DNA of 49,453 nucleotides, from positions 1 through 49,453 of IMG/VR virus record IMGVR_UViG_3300009088_000002; one strand, given 5' to 3'. Source of the stretch: a virus. This document shows positions 28,925 to 36,818 of this stretch, one piece after another. The number at the start of each line of letters is the position of its first letter. Position 1 is the first letter of the stretch. Below the pieces are notes generated by a model. The model was not told where the DNA came from. It ran no database searches and was given only the letters and a program-made list of their open reading frames with translations. The translations under genes and the position numbers were made by a program.

Positions 28925-31900
28925 TAGTAATCCTCGGGACCACGGTAAGCGTGTGAATTCCAGAGTTTCATCCTCGGAAGTCCGTGCTTGAATTTCTCGT
29001 CATCGTTTATTTCCTTTGCCTTCCGGAGTCTTTCCATCGTCTGTTCGATGATATGCTGCGGGGCCTGATGCCTGACCATCTCATGACGGAGAGCATCCTC
29101 GTCAATGTCTCTGATGAATTGACGGGCGCTATCGTGCACCGGAGCGCCGGTCCAATTCCGGGCAAGTTCGGTAAGCTCGTGAGGCTTCATGCTTTTGAAG
29201 TCTCTGCCCAGAAATGAATACCGCTCGATATAGTCGGGAATGTTGCCCGGGTCCTCAAAAGCATATCCATGGTCAAGGACCTTCATTCCTTTGGGCGTTA
29301 CCATCCAGTTGTGGTCATGTCGGTCTGGCACTCCCAGGATAAGGTCTTGAGCCATCAACTTGTCGAGTTCACCGCTATCACCCAATTGCTGAAGCATTGC
29401 CCGGTGTTGAGGAGAATCATGGTAATGCTCGCCGCCTTTGATTTTCTCGATGACTGCAAGTTCGTCGCCGGAATCTGGATGGTGTACCACCGAGACCGTG
29501 GGCAGGTAATTGCCGAGCTTGAAAACGTTGTGGGCTAGGTTATGAAACAATCCCTCGCGCCGTGCTTCGTTGAAAGCTTCGTGAGGCTCAGTCAGGGCCT
29601 TGCCACCCCCCGCAGGCGTATAGGCGCTCCGGTGTATGATAGAACTCCCTTTTACAAACGCCCAAGACCCAGTTGGAGCTTTCCGCCAATGAGACATTTC
29701 GCTTTGAGCCGTAGGGGCTTCCGGTCGTCTGCCTTCCTTGTTGAAATCAAGGCCGTGGACAAGCTTATGTTGTTCCGGGCGCTGATTGTACTCACCGACA
29801 CTATGACGCTGAGAATCAACAATATTTCGCAGCCGGTTCTGCTCATTCTTTTGAGCAAATTCCTGAGCGTAAGCTTTCGCCCGTTCCGGAGTACCCAATA
29901 CCGCCTTAGCCGGCGACTTAAGACCCTGTCGGTCAAAAATATTCGGGTCGCCGAAAGCCTTCCGGAGTTCAATGGTCATGGCCTCGAACTTCATCACCGG
30001 ATTCGGTTTCTTATTTAACCGGCGCTTGGCAGCCTCTAACAGCTGCGGTGCCAGGTATCGATAGTAGAGCATCATTGCCGGAACTTCGCCATATTCCTTG
30101 ACCCAAGAATGCATGGTTATGGCAGTCTTCTCGGGCAAAGACGTATCCAGGGATTCGCCTTCGTTCTTGGTCAGATGCGGAGCAATTGCTTCCCAGAAAG
30201 GTCGATGGTCGGTGGCCTCATTATGAGCCAGAGTCGACAGGCCGCGGAATTTTTCGTGAGGAGCGATGGCAACCCAATTCTTCCAAAACGCTGGGAAGAT
30301 AGCGTCTTCGTCTGATTCAAATTCCGAGCCCCAACGCGGATGCTCGCGCATGTGCTTGACGGCGTCATGGTGCTTGGCGTAATAGCGGTCGATGGCGTTC
30401 AGGACTTCACTGTTGTTCGGATTCCAGAGCAGGTCCTTGACGTAAGAAATCGTCGGATTGTCTTTGCCCTTCTCCAACCCGAACAGATACCGGCTCATGT
30501 GCGTATCCGGGACTATGACGTTTCCACCACCCATCATCCCGTACGTATACCTGGCCGTCTTGGGAGCAAGACCAGGAACCACTGGGCCTTGGTATTCGCC
30601 AGGGTCTGGAAGACCTTTATCGATGTCCCGATTTCGCTTCGAATTCCAGAGCATGGCGCGGTGTTTGTGGTCCATCAGCTCCTGGACGGCGGAGCGGGCA
30701 TCATGGCGATGGCGATTTACCAATTCCACAAGACCTTGGTGGAGAGTATGGTACTTCTCCATGTTCTTGAACTTATTGTTCGCCAACATGAAGCTGCTGA
30801 TATCCCCGGCCTTGCGGTTAGTGAGCTTCGAGTCTCTCTTATTCCGGAGTTCTTCTTGGAGCCGTTCGAAATGGCTGCGGCCATGCTCTGGGAACACTGA
30901 CGGATTGTCTCGACCTAGCCAATCCTGACGGATGTTCGAAAATTCGGAATGTCGAGGGTCCAGGCCCGTGTGCTTCATCGAATCCACAAGATGACCGTAC
31001 ATCAATTCCTGCACCGGCACCGGAGTATTAGGGCTGAGCTGGGAGAAGAGAACTCCGTGCATAATGACTTCCTCGGGGAGTTTCCCTTCTTTCAGAAGCT
31101 TATGAACCTGGGCCCAGTTCTCAGTAGCATAATCGTGAAACTTGCTGAGTTTGGGGTCATTGAGGATATTGTGGAAAGCTTCACCAGCGCCCTTGTTCTC
31201 TTTATCCCGAGAGGGGATATACATCGGAAAGCTGCCCTTTGGGGTATGCAGAATTCCGGCTTTCTCGTCGAAATGAGGTTGCTTGATTTGAGGATTCGGC
31301 TGCACGGGTTTGCCGCGGATGGTGGCTTGCTCAGTCTCGGCCTTGCCACTTTCTACCCATTTCTTAAATGACGGGGCTTGACTGCCACGGCTACCAGGCT
31401 TTCGAGGTTCACCTTCCTTCTTGTAAAGTTTCCATTCCCCAGAATTATGATGCTGAGAAGCAAGTTCTTTGGCATTCTCAAGAGTGGAGGCTTTAGCAGA
31501 TGACCTTAGAGAGTCGTGCCCTTTTTTGTAATACTGGACGTCAAAACCTCCCGATTGGTGTGGCAATACGTGGTATTCTCCATGACGGGCTCCGGCAGAA
31601 TGTACTTTTGTTTCCCCAGCCCATGATTGCTTTCCGGCAGTCCAGTTCAATGATTCTTTTTCGGCTTTCTGAAGAGTTTCCCCAGGAGCCTCACCATACT
31701 TACTTCCGACCCGGGCGTCAGTCAGCTTCCGGACAAAGTCGATGTCGTCTTGGTGCTTTTCTTCCCACTGAGGCCAATGGTCTTCGCAGAACCAGACCCT
31801 GGCCATGCCTTCAGCCCACCGGGCCTCGTATCTGGGCGGCTTTGAGCATTCCATGCACTTGGAAAAAGATTCCTGAGCCTTCCTGAGCTTCATCGTGTAA

Positions 31901-32772
31901 TTATCGACGAGGTTCGAGAATCGGTCGATGAAATCGTCACTGGCCTCTGGGAGCTTGTGCTTCAGGACCTCACGAAACGGCGTCTTCCGGTCCCAGTCCC
32001 TAAGTGCTGCCCGGGCCTGATTGCGGAGATGAGCCAGGTGCAGACTTCGGTCTTCGACTTGAAGGGCAGCGCCGCCGGTCATAGCCGAAGGAGCCACGTT
32101 ATAGTTCCCGGCTTCAAGAGCCTTCCGGACGGATTCAACTTTGGCCAATGCCCGCTGGAGGACATCACCATCCAGAACCGGATTGAACTGTAACTCAGAG
32201 CCGCCGAGTCGAGTGTAATTAGGGTGCTCGTTAAGCTTCAGGCTGTCATCTGGTTTCTGTTTGAAGCCCTTCGGGGCGTTGGGGTCTTCCACGACGCCGA
32301 CAACGCAGGATTTGTTACAGGGCTTGACCGTCAGAGCCGCCTTCCGACACACGGTCCTGAGCAGTCTCTTGTCTTTGGATTCGAGCGTTGAACCCTCGAT
32401 GGAAAAGCCGACGATGATGGGCTCGTCATTGGCCAGGTAGTCGCGAATCTGAGCGGCCAGAGCTACTGCATTCGGATGACCGGAACCGTCAAAGAGGCGC
32501 CCGATGCCGTAAATCAACGGCAACCTGACCTTATGATAGAACTCAAGCTCCCGGTCGTTGTCGCAGTCTTTCTCGGAAAATATTTTCTTGGCGTAGATTA
32601 TTTTCCCAACAATGTCCTGACTGCCCTGGTCTCCGTTGTGTTCCCAGTTGAGAATACCTTTGCCCTCAACAAGGTCGGAAATGTCTGCGCCTTTGATGTC
32701 GAGGATTTCACCGGAGCTGTCAATGGCCTCGGACGCGAGGACGCCGTCAAGTACCATTCCTGTAGACGCCAT
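28924..32772 (-). CDS. Prohead protease fused to glycosylase-like and kinase-like domains, 1282 aa
   Basis: Residues 1-165 resemble phage prohead serine proteases: NWEHNGDQGSQDIVGKI with likely catalytic His45, and VGFSIEGS with likely Ser124. At 217-241, KALEAGNYN...ALQVED repeats the capsid N-terminus and may be a cleavage or docking site. Residues 306-332 (CMEC...CEDH) may bind zinc. About 570-810 look like an HhH-GPD DNA glycosylase: SQLSPNTPV at 578, the hairpin PGLAPKTA at 733-740 and VPDTHMSRYL with the candidate catalytic Asp756. About 1070-1190 resemble a PI3K/HipA-type kinase: GVPDRHDHNW at 1147-1156 and VLDHGYAF with Asp1167. Protease fusions this long suggest a multi-domain protein packaged in the head. 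Confidence 0.8.
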   Translation of the reverse strand: MASTGMVLDGVLASEAIDSSGEILDIKGADISDLVEGKGILNWEHNGDQGSQDIVGKIIYAKKIFSEKDCDNDRELEFYHKVRLPLIYGIGRLFDGSGHPNAVALAAQIRDYLANDEPIIVGFSIEGSTLESKDKRLLRTVCRKAALTVKPCNKSCVVGVVEDPNAPKGFKQKPDDSLKLNEHPNYTRLGGSELQFNPVLDGDVLQRALAKVESVRKALEAGNYNVAPSAMTGGAALQVEDRSLHLAHLRNQARAALRDWDRKTPFREVLKHKLPEASDDFIDRFSNLVDNYTMKLRKAQESFSKCMECSKPPRYEARWAEGMARVWFCEDHWPQWEEKHQDDIDFVRKLTDARVGSKYGEAPGETLQKAEKESLNWTAGKQSWAGETKVHSAGARHGEYHVLPHQSGGFDVQYYKKGHDSLRSSAKASTLENAKELASQHHNSGEWKLYKKEGEPRKPGSRGSQAPSFKKWVESGKAETEQATIRGKPVQPNPQIKQPHFDEKAGILHTPKGSFPMYIPSRDKENKGAGEAFHNILNDPKLSKFHDYATENWAQVHKLLKEGKLPEEVIMHGVLFSQLSPNTPVPVQELMYGHLVDSMKHTGLDPRHSEFSNIRQDWLGRDNPSVFPEHGRSHFERLQEELRNKRDSKLTNRKAGDISSFMLANNKFKNMEKYHTLHQGLVELVNRHRHDARSAVQELMDHKHRAMLWNSKRNRDIDKGLPDPGEYQGPVVPGLAPKTARYTYGMMGGGNVIVPDTHMSRYLFGLEKGKDNPTISYVKDLLWNPNNSEVLNAIDRYYAKHHDAVKHMREHPRWGSEFESDEDAIFPAFWKNWVAIAPHEKFRGLSTLAHNEATDHRPFWEAIAPHLTKNEGESLDTSLPEKTAITMHSWVKEYGEVPAMMLYYRYLAPQLLEAAKRRLNKKPNPVMKFEAMTIELRKAFGDPNIFDRQGLKSPAKAVLGTPERAKAYAQEFAQKNEQNRLRNIVDSQRHSVGEYNQRPEQHKLVHGLDFNKEGRRPEAPTAQSEMSHWRKAPTGSWAFVKGSSIIHRSAYTPAGGGKALTEPHEAFNEARREGLFHNLAHNVFKLGNYLPTVSVVHHPDSGDELAVIEKIKGGEHYHDSPQHRAMLQQLGDSGELDKLMAQDLILGVPDRHDHNWMVTPKGMKVLDHGYAFEDPGNIPDYIERYSFLGRDFKSMKPHELTELARNWTGAPVHDSARQFIRDIDEDALRHEMVRHQAPQHIIEQTMERLRKAKEINDDEKFKHGLPRMKLWNSHAYRGPEDY

Positions 32773-32821
32773 ACTGGATAGCTCCTGGGTTCCTTAAGGA
32801 AAGATTGCTGCCAGATAGACA

Positions 32822-32856
32822 AAGAGCCCGACTGACGGAAAGCAAGTCGGGCTCTT
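32822..32856 (-). terminator. Terminator between the 609-aa gene and the protease gene
   Basis: A perfect 12-pair stem (AAGAGCCCGACT with AGTCGGGCTCTT) and 11-base loop. In the minus direction it is followed by TGTCT, a weak T-tract. It may act as a partial terminator that lowers protease expression relative to virion proteins. Confidence 0.78.
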
Positions 32857-32883
32857 AGGTCCTAGTCTAGCGAAGCAGGATTA

Positions 32884-34713
32884 TTAGATGGAGTCGTATC
32901 CGCCGATGGTCACAGACTCAAGGGTAGTCAAGCCACCAGCTGCCGCAAACTGAAGGGTCATGCTCGTTGCCGCAGAACCGACGATATTCAAACCAGTGAT
33001 GTCGATGGCTCGAACATCGCCCACTGGAGCTGTCAAGTATTGACTCCACACAATCGCAGCACCGTCCAAGAGGTTCACCAAGATTGCGGCGCCAGCCGTC
33101 GCGCCAGCGGCGAAGCTTGCTGAAATCGAGTTGCAAACGTGCCGGACACCGGCAGCACCAGCAGCCTTAATCGCAGACGCCTGAGTATTAGCCGCAGGGG
33201 TACTGACAACAGTCCAGTTACCTGGAGTCGTAGTCAGTTCAGAACCGGTAGCGCTTTGAGCCGCAAGAGTAGCAGCAGAACCGCTACGGCCACGGTCAAA
33301 CGTTGCACCGTTCCAAAGAGCCGGGTTCTCCATGACAACGTTCTGGCCGCTGACCGCATCCTGGGTCGCAGAACGCTCCAGGTAGAAGAGGTTGGACACG
33401 GGGTCCCAGAGTGCCTCTTCTGCGATGGCGATACCAGTTGCCAGGAATCCGGCGATGCCCGGGCCTTTATTGACATAAATATCCCAAGCTGCAGCGACGC
33501 CGTTAGCGTGGGTGGCGACAGTCGGAGAAGCAAGAGGAACTGCCGTCGCAGTCAGTGGCAGAGTTGCCGTAGTAGCAACGTAGACAACTTCTTCGTTTGC
33601 CAGGCCCTGTTCGATGATAATCGGAGAACCAGGCATCAAGCCAACAACCGCAGCCAGGTTCAAGGACGTAGAACCAACGGCCAGAGTACCGGCCTGGGCC
33701 AGAGTAGAGGTTCCTCGACCTTTGCCCTGAAGATTGCGGGCTCGGTCATACCCTAACTGACTGGGTGTAACAGCGCCAGTCAACAGAGGACCGCCACTAT
33801 TGAACAAGTATTCTGTGGCAACCGCTGTACCGACGCCGGTTGCACCATCTTGTTCACCGGCGGCGCTTCGTTCGCTTTCCCATCCACCGGCACCGGTATT
33901 CAAGGTACCATTGAAAAGGAATGTTGCGCCGGCCGCAAAGCCTTGACCGGTAGAACCATCCGGGGCCGTGGCATCACGAGCTTGATTATACGCAGCTGTG
34001 GTCACAGCACCGTTATTCAAGTGACTGTTCAAGAAGATACCGGTCACTCGGGCAGGGCCGGTTGCGACCGCGGTAACAACCACGGCCTCAGCTGCAGCCA
34101 GGCCCGGCTCCACTAAGAGCACAGTCCCGGGTTGGATATTCCAGGCAGCGCCACGGTTCGTACCGCTGATAGCTGAGACGTTGACAGTCTGAGAAGCCAC
34201 GTTGCCGGTTACCACCTGAGCCAAAGTGATGGAAATCGGCGAAGCCAGTTGCTGAGACCCAGAGGCGATGCCAGCCGCCGGGGCATTATCAGTCCCGGTT
34301 TCACGCTGACGGTCAACACGACCACCGGCGTTCAGGAGCTGAGCCACGCCACCGGTGTTCAAACCGAAAGACGAAGCGCCGAGGGCCTGATTGTCAGCGT
34401 TGTGGAATTGGAAGACGTTGGCAATGTTGCCGGTAGCGTCCGTCAACTTTGTCGGCCAGCCGTTAGCCGCCACCGCGTTCGGAGCGCCTTGCTGCACGAG
34501 CTGAGCCAAAGTTGTACTAGGAATGAGTCGGACCGCGAGACCCATTTCGGTTCCCGTCAATGCGGCTGTCGAGGAAGCAATAGCACTACCGCTTCCGGAA
34601 TCGACAAGGGCAATACCTTGAGCTTCAACAGGGGTGCCGCCGACAGTGTTAAGAAAGGTCTGGACCGCTTTACCGGTACTATCGGGTGCGACCTTGACGA
34701 AATCGTTTGCCAT
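32884..34713 (-). CDS. Probable virion surface or fibre-like protein, 609 aa
   Basis: Ala/Gly/Thr/Ser-rich, nearly no Cys, beta-rich, as in phage decoration or fibre proteins. Two internal units look alike: GTVLLVEPGLAAAEAVVV near residue 200 and GSPIIIEQGLANEEVVYV near residue 370. The last 100 residues look like a compact beta domain that could be a receptor- or capsid-binding head. It lies between the 174-residue fibre-like gene and a terminator. Exact virion place is unknown. Confidence 0.68.
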   Translation of the reverse strand: MANDFVKVAPDSTGKAVQTFLNTVGGTPVEAQGIALVDSGSGSAIASSTAALTGTEMGLAVRLIPSTTLAQLVQQGAPNAVAANGWPTKLTDATGNIANVFQFHNADNQALGASSFGLNTGGVAQLLNAGGRVDRQRETGTDNAPAAGIASGSQQLASPISITLAQVVTGNVASQTVNVSAISGTNRGAAWNIQPGTVLLVEPGLAAAEAVVVTAVATGPARVTGIFLNSHLNNGAVTTAAYNQARDATAPDGSTGQGFAAGATFLFNGTLNTGAGGWESERSAAGEQDGATGVGTAVATEYLFNSGGPLLTGAVTPSQLGYDRARNLQGKGRGTSTLAQAGTLAVGSTSLNLAAVVGLMPGSPIIIEQGLANEEVVYVATTATLPLTATAVPLASPTVATHANGVAAAWDIYVNKGPGIAGFLATGIAIAEEALWDPVSNLFYLERSATQDAVSGQNVVMENPALWNGATFDRGRSGSAATLAAQSATGSELTTTPGNWTVVSTPAANTQASAIKAAGAAGVRHVCNSISASFAAGATAGAAILVNLLDGAAIVWSQYLTAPVGDVRAIDITGLNIVGSAATSMTLQFAAAGGLTTLESVTIGGYDSI

Positions 34714-34748
34714 TTGTTTCTCTCCTCTAAGGAATTAAGATTGTGTCT

Positions 34749-35273
34749 TTAGTAGCTCGGGTACCAGGAGGTACCGTCGAAAGTGACCGTTAGGGCTCGA
34801 CTGACTACCGCGGTCGAAGCCAAGGCAATGTTCCCGCCGGTGGCCAGAGTCCAAAGGCCATCTGGAATCAAGCGAATGGAACCGGTAAAACCGGCATAGG
34901 GCGGGGTGATGGTGTTGATAGCAGCTGTCCCGGTGACGTGATGAACGCCGGCAAAGGGAGCAATGGTCGCAGCCGATGCAATCGCAGAACCGGCTTGCAC
35001 TCCCCAACCGTGTGAATGGTCAGAGCGCGAGCTGGAGAAGGCAGTACCAGCGGCTGGAGCCCCGAGAATGGAAGGAAGGTTGTTCGAGGGCGGGACCGCG
35101 TTGTCCAAAAGGGCAGAAATGCTGTCGGAGATAGCGTCTCTGCGGAATTGCGCCAAAGGCAGCAGGTTGGTGAAAAACTGGTCAAGGGCCTGCTTCTCTG
35201 ATAGAGTAAGCATGCCGGATTGAGCCGGTGGTCCCGGGTCAAATTTGCTGTTGAGCAGTGTGAGTAGCGACAT
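34749..35273 (-). CDS. Small fibre-like virion protein, 174 aa
   Basis: A helical N-terminal 70 residues may trimerise or dock. The C-terminal beta region (about 110-174: NTITPPYAGFTGSIRLI, NIALAST, LTVTFDGTSWYPSY) matches the repeat style of phage fibre tips with ITPP...G...DG..WY. It is probably exposed on the virion. Confidence 0.68.
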   Translation of the reverse strand: MSLLTLLNSKFDPGPPAQSGMLTLSEKQALDQFFTNLLPLAQFRRDAISDSISALLDNAVPPSNNLPSILGAPAAGTAFSSSRSDHSHGWGVQAGSAIASAATIAPFAGVHHVTGTAAINTITPPYAGFTGSIRLIPDGLWTLATGGNIALASTAVVSRALTVTFDGTSWYPSY

Positions 35274-35340
35274 GCGCCGGTCCCCTTCTTCCCGCAGAGG
35301 TAAGATTATCGCTATAATGAAACAAAAAGTTGGACAGAGC

Positions 35341-35366
35341 TTGACTTTTCCAGGAGTCGGGTGTAG
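35341..35366 (+). promoter_or_regulatory. Candidate plus-strand promoter
   Basis: TTGACT (35341-35346) followed after about 16 bases by TGTAGA. It lies in the 138-base divergent gap and reads into the gene at 35412, which has AAAGGAG before its ATG. Confidence 0.42.
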
Positions 35367-35411
35367 AAGACTTATTGATGATTTTTATTTTTCGACTTAA
35401 AGGAGTCGTAC

Positions 35412-35867
35412 ATGGGCACCAGCTACTCTAGCGCCGCAGCGGAAACCCTCCGGAAATGGACCGCGGCTTGTCTGATTTCCACCAAGAGCCAAAATACCTA
35501 CACGGTCAAAGGTAAGGCCTATTTCTGGGAATCCAGTAACCGTGAGCACGACGACGGAGCCATAACCGGCAGCGTCTACCGGGTGACTGAGACCCGAAGC
35601 GATGGCCGGGAAATGGTTCGACCAGCCGGAGCCTTTCGAATCAATGGCGATGGCGCCGTGGCGCTGGCGCCGAAATTCCTCCGCGATGCAGCCGAAAGCC
35701 GAGTCGTGGTCAACGGCGACTTCCTTGACGGGACTATTTCTGTAGAGGAAGGGGTTTCTACCTGGTCGAGGAAGCTTCCGGATATCAACGTCGATGGGGC
35801 CGGCGAGAACGTTCTCGACGTCACCTACGACGAAAGTCACGTCAAAATGCAGAAAGCTACCATCTAA
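35412..35867 (+). CDS. Plus-strand protein ending in a capsid-like motif, 151 aa
   Basis: Transcribed against the surrounding head genes. The body (about 20-130) looks like a small beta-rich domain and is unrecognised. The last 15 residues (DVTYDESHVKMQKATI) match the major capsid protein's VTYDDSHIKLQK at residues 43-54. The codons match at most positions. A C-terminal motif shared with the capsid N-arm could target this protein to the shell or its scaffold. AAAGGAG lies seven bases before ATG. Confidence 0.72.
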   Translation: MGTSYSSAAAETLRKWTAACLISTKSQNTYTVKGKAYFWESSNREHDDGAITGSVYRVTETRSDGREMVRPAGAFRINGDGAVALAPKFLRDAAESRVVVNGDFLDGTISVEEGVSTWSRKLPDINVDGAGENVLDVTYDESHVKMQKATI

Positions 35868-35914
35868 ACCGCTGGCTCGCGGCAATGGTCCAATTTTTTC
35901 TGAAAGAATTTGCC

Positions 35915-36064
35915 ATGGCAAATGTGAAAAGCGTAGTTGTCGAAAACGGCACGGTGGTTATTTACACGACGTCGGGAGTTGTTACCGTGGACCCCCAGAA
36001 ACGAAACGGGTATCTAGTGGCATACAACTCTAACAAGGGAACTCAGACTAAGATAATCAGCTAG
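35915..36064 (+). CDS. Small beta-rich protein, 49 aa
   Basis: Starts MANVKSVVVENG and is Val/Thr/Asn-rich, beta in character. It lies 47 bases after the previous plus-strand gene. Its stop and that of the MuF-like gene on the other strand share the palindrome CTAG (36061-36064). Unrecognised. Confidence 0.58.
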   Translation: MANVKSVVVENGTVVIYTTSGVVTVDPQKRNGYLVAYNSNKGTQTKIIS

Positions 36065-36816
36065 CTGTTCTGTTTGGCGTACTCATCATGGCCTGGGCCT
36101 TTGTATTCGACCATGCCATCCTTGTTGAACCCGTAGCCAGGCATAAGAGTCGTAAGCACGCAGCGACAAAGTGGATGCAATCCCCCGACCTTCGGGTCAT
36201 CTTCCCCTGGCTTGTGGTACCCGTGGCCGACTTCGGAAAGTTTATAGACTCGGGGAGTACCGCCAGCATTTAAGTGAAGACGCCGACACTCAGGGCAGAG
36301 AGAAATGTCCCGGACCACGACAAAAAATACGTTTGGGTCTTCGACTCCCGCGGCAGCATTTACCCGCACGATACCATCCATGATGCTCAGGTTTCGAGCC
36401 TGGGTGGTCTCAGTCTGAATGATTCGGCTGACATCGTTCGTGACTTCGCCCCAGAGCTTTGATAGCTGGCCCCCGAGCACCGTCTCAACGTTCGCCGGTA
36501 CACCCTGATGCGCGGCCCCGGTAATGAACGACTGGACCCCGTGGACTATCTTGGCCTTGGCCCGGAGCTTGCTCGCATCCAGGTAGTTGCCGGCAATTTT
36601 CAGGACTGTATTCAGGACATCTTCGCTTGGCTTCACGCCTTCTTCGGCCGCAGCCGCTTCGAAGACCCCAGGCAAGGTAAGTTCATGAAGGAAGCCAACA
36701 GCCAAGGTTTTGCCTCCGGCATAACGACCCAGAAGCCGGGTCTTGGCCCGGTTGAAGATTTCATCGACAGCATCTTCTATGATTTTGACCGCACCGGGAG
36801 AAAGCCTAGCCTTCAT
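36061..36816 (-). CDS. MuF-like minor head protein
   Basis: The layout fits phage Mu gpF-type head morphogenesis proteins: a helical first half, then VVVRDISLCPECRRLH, then GGLHPLCRCVLTTLMPGY near residues 170-235. The CxxC and HPxCRC set is diagnostic. The gene follows the portal directly, the standard position. Such proteins sit near the portal inside the head and are sometimes ejected with DNA. Confidence 0.87.
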   Translation of the reverse strand: MKARLSPGAVKIIEDAVDEIFNRAKTRLLGRYAGGKTLAVGFLHELTLPGVFEAAAAEEGVKPSEDVLNTVLKIAGNYLDASKLRAKAKIVHGVQSFITGAAHQGVPANVETVLGGQLSKLWGEVTNDVSRIIQTETTQARNLSIMDGIVRVNAAAGVEDPNVFFVVVRDISLCPECRRLHLNAGGTPRVYKLSEVGHGYHKPGEDDPKVGGLHPLCRCVLTTLMPGYGFNKDGMVEYKGPGHDEYAKQNS

Positions 36817-36818
36817 GG

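Noticed and set aside
35305-35320. TATAAT on the plus strand upstream of 35412
   Set aside because: The hexamer is perfect, but it is preceded by CGC rather than TG and has no -35 at a proper distance. TTGACT further down is closer to the gene.
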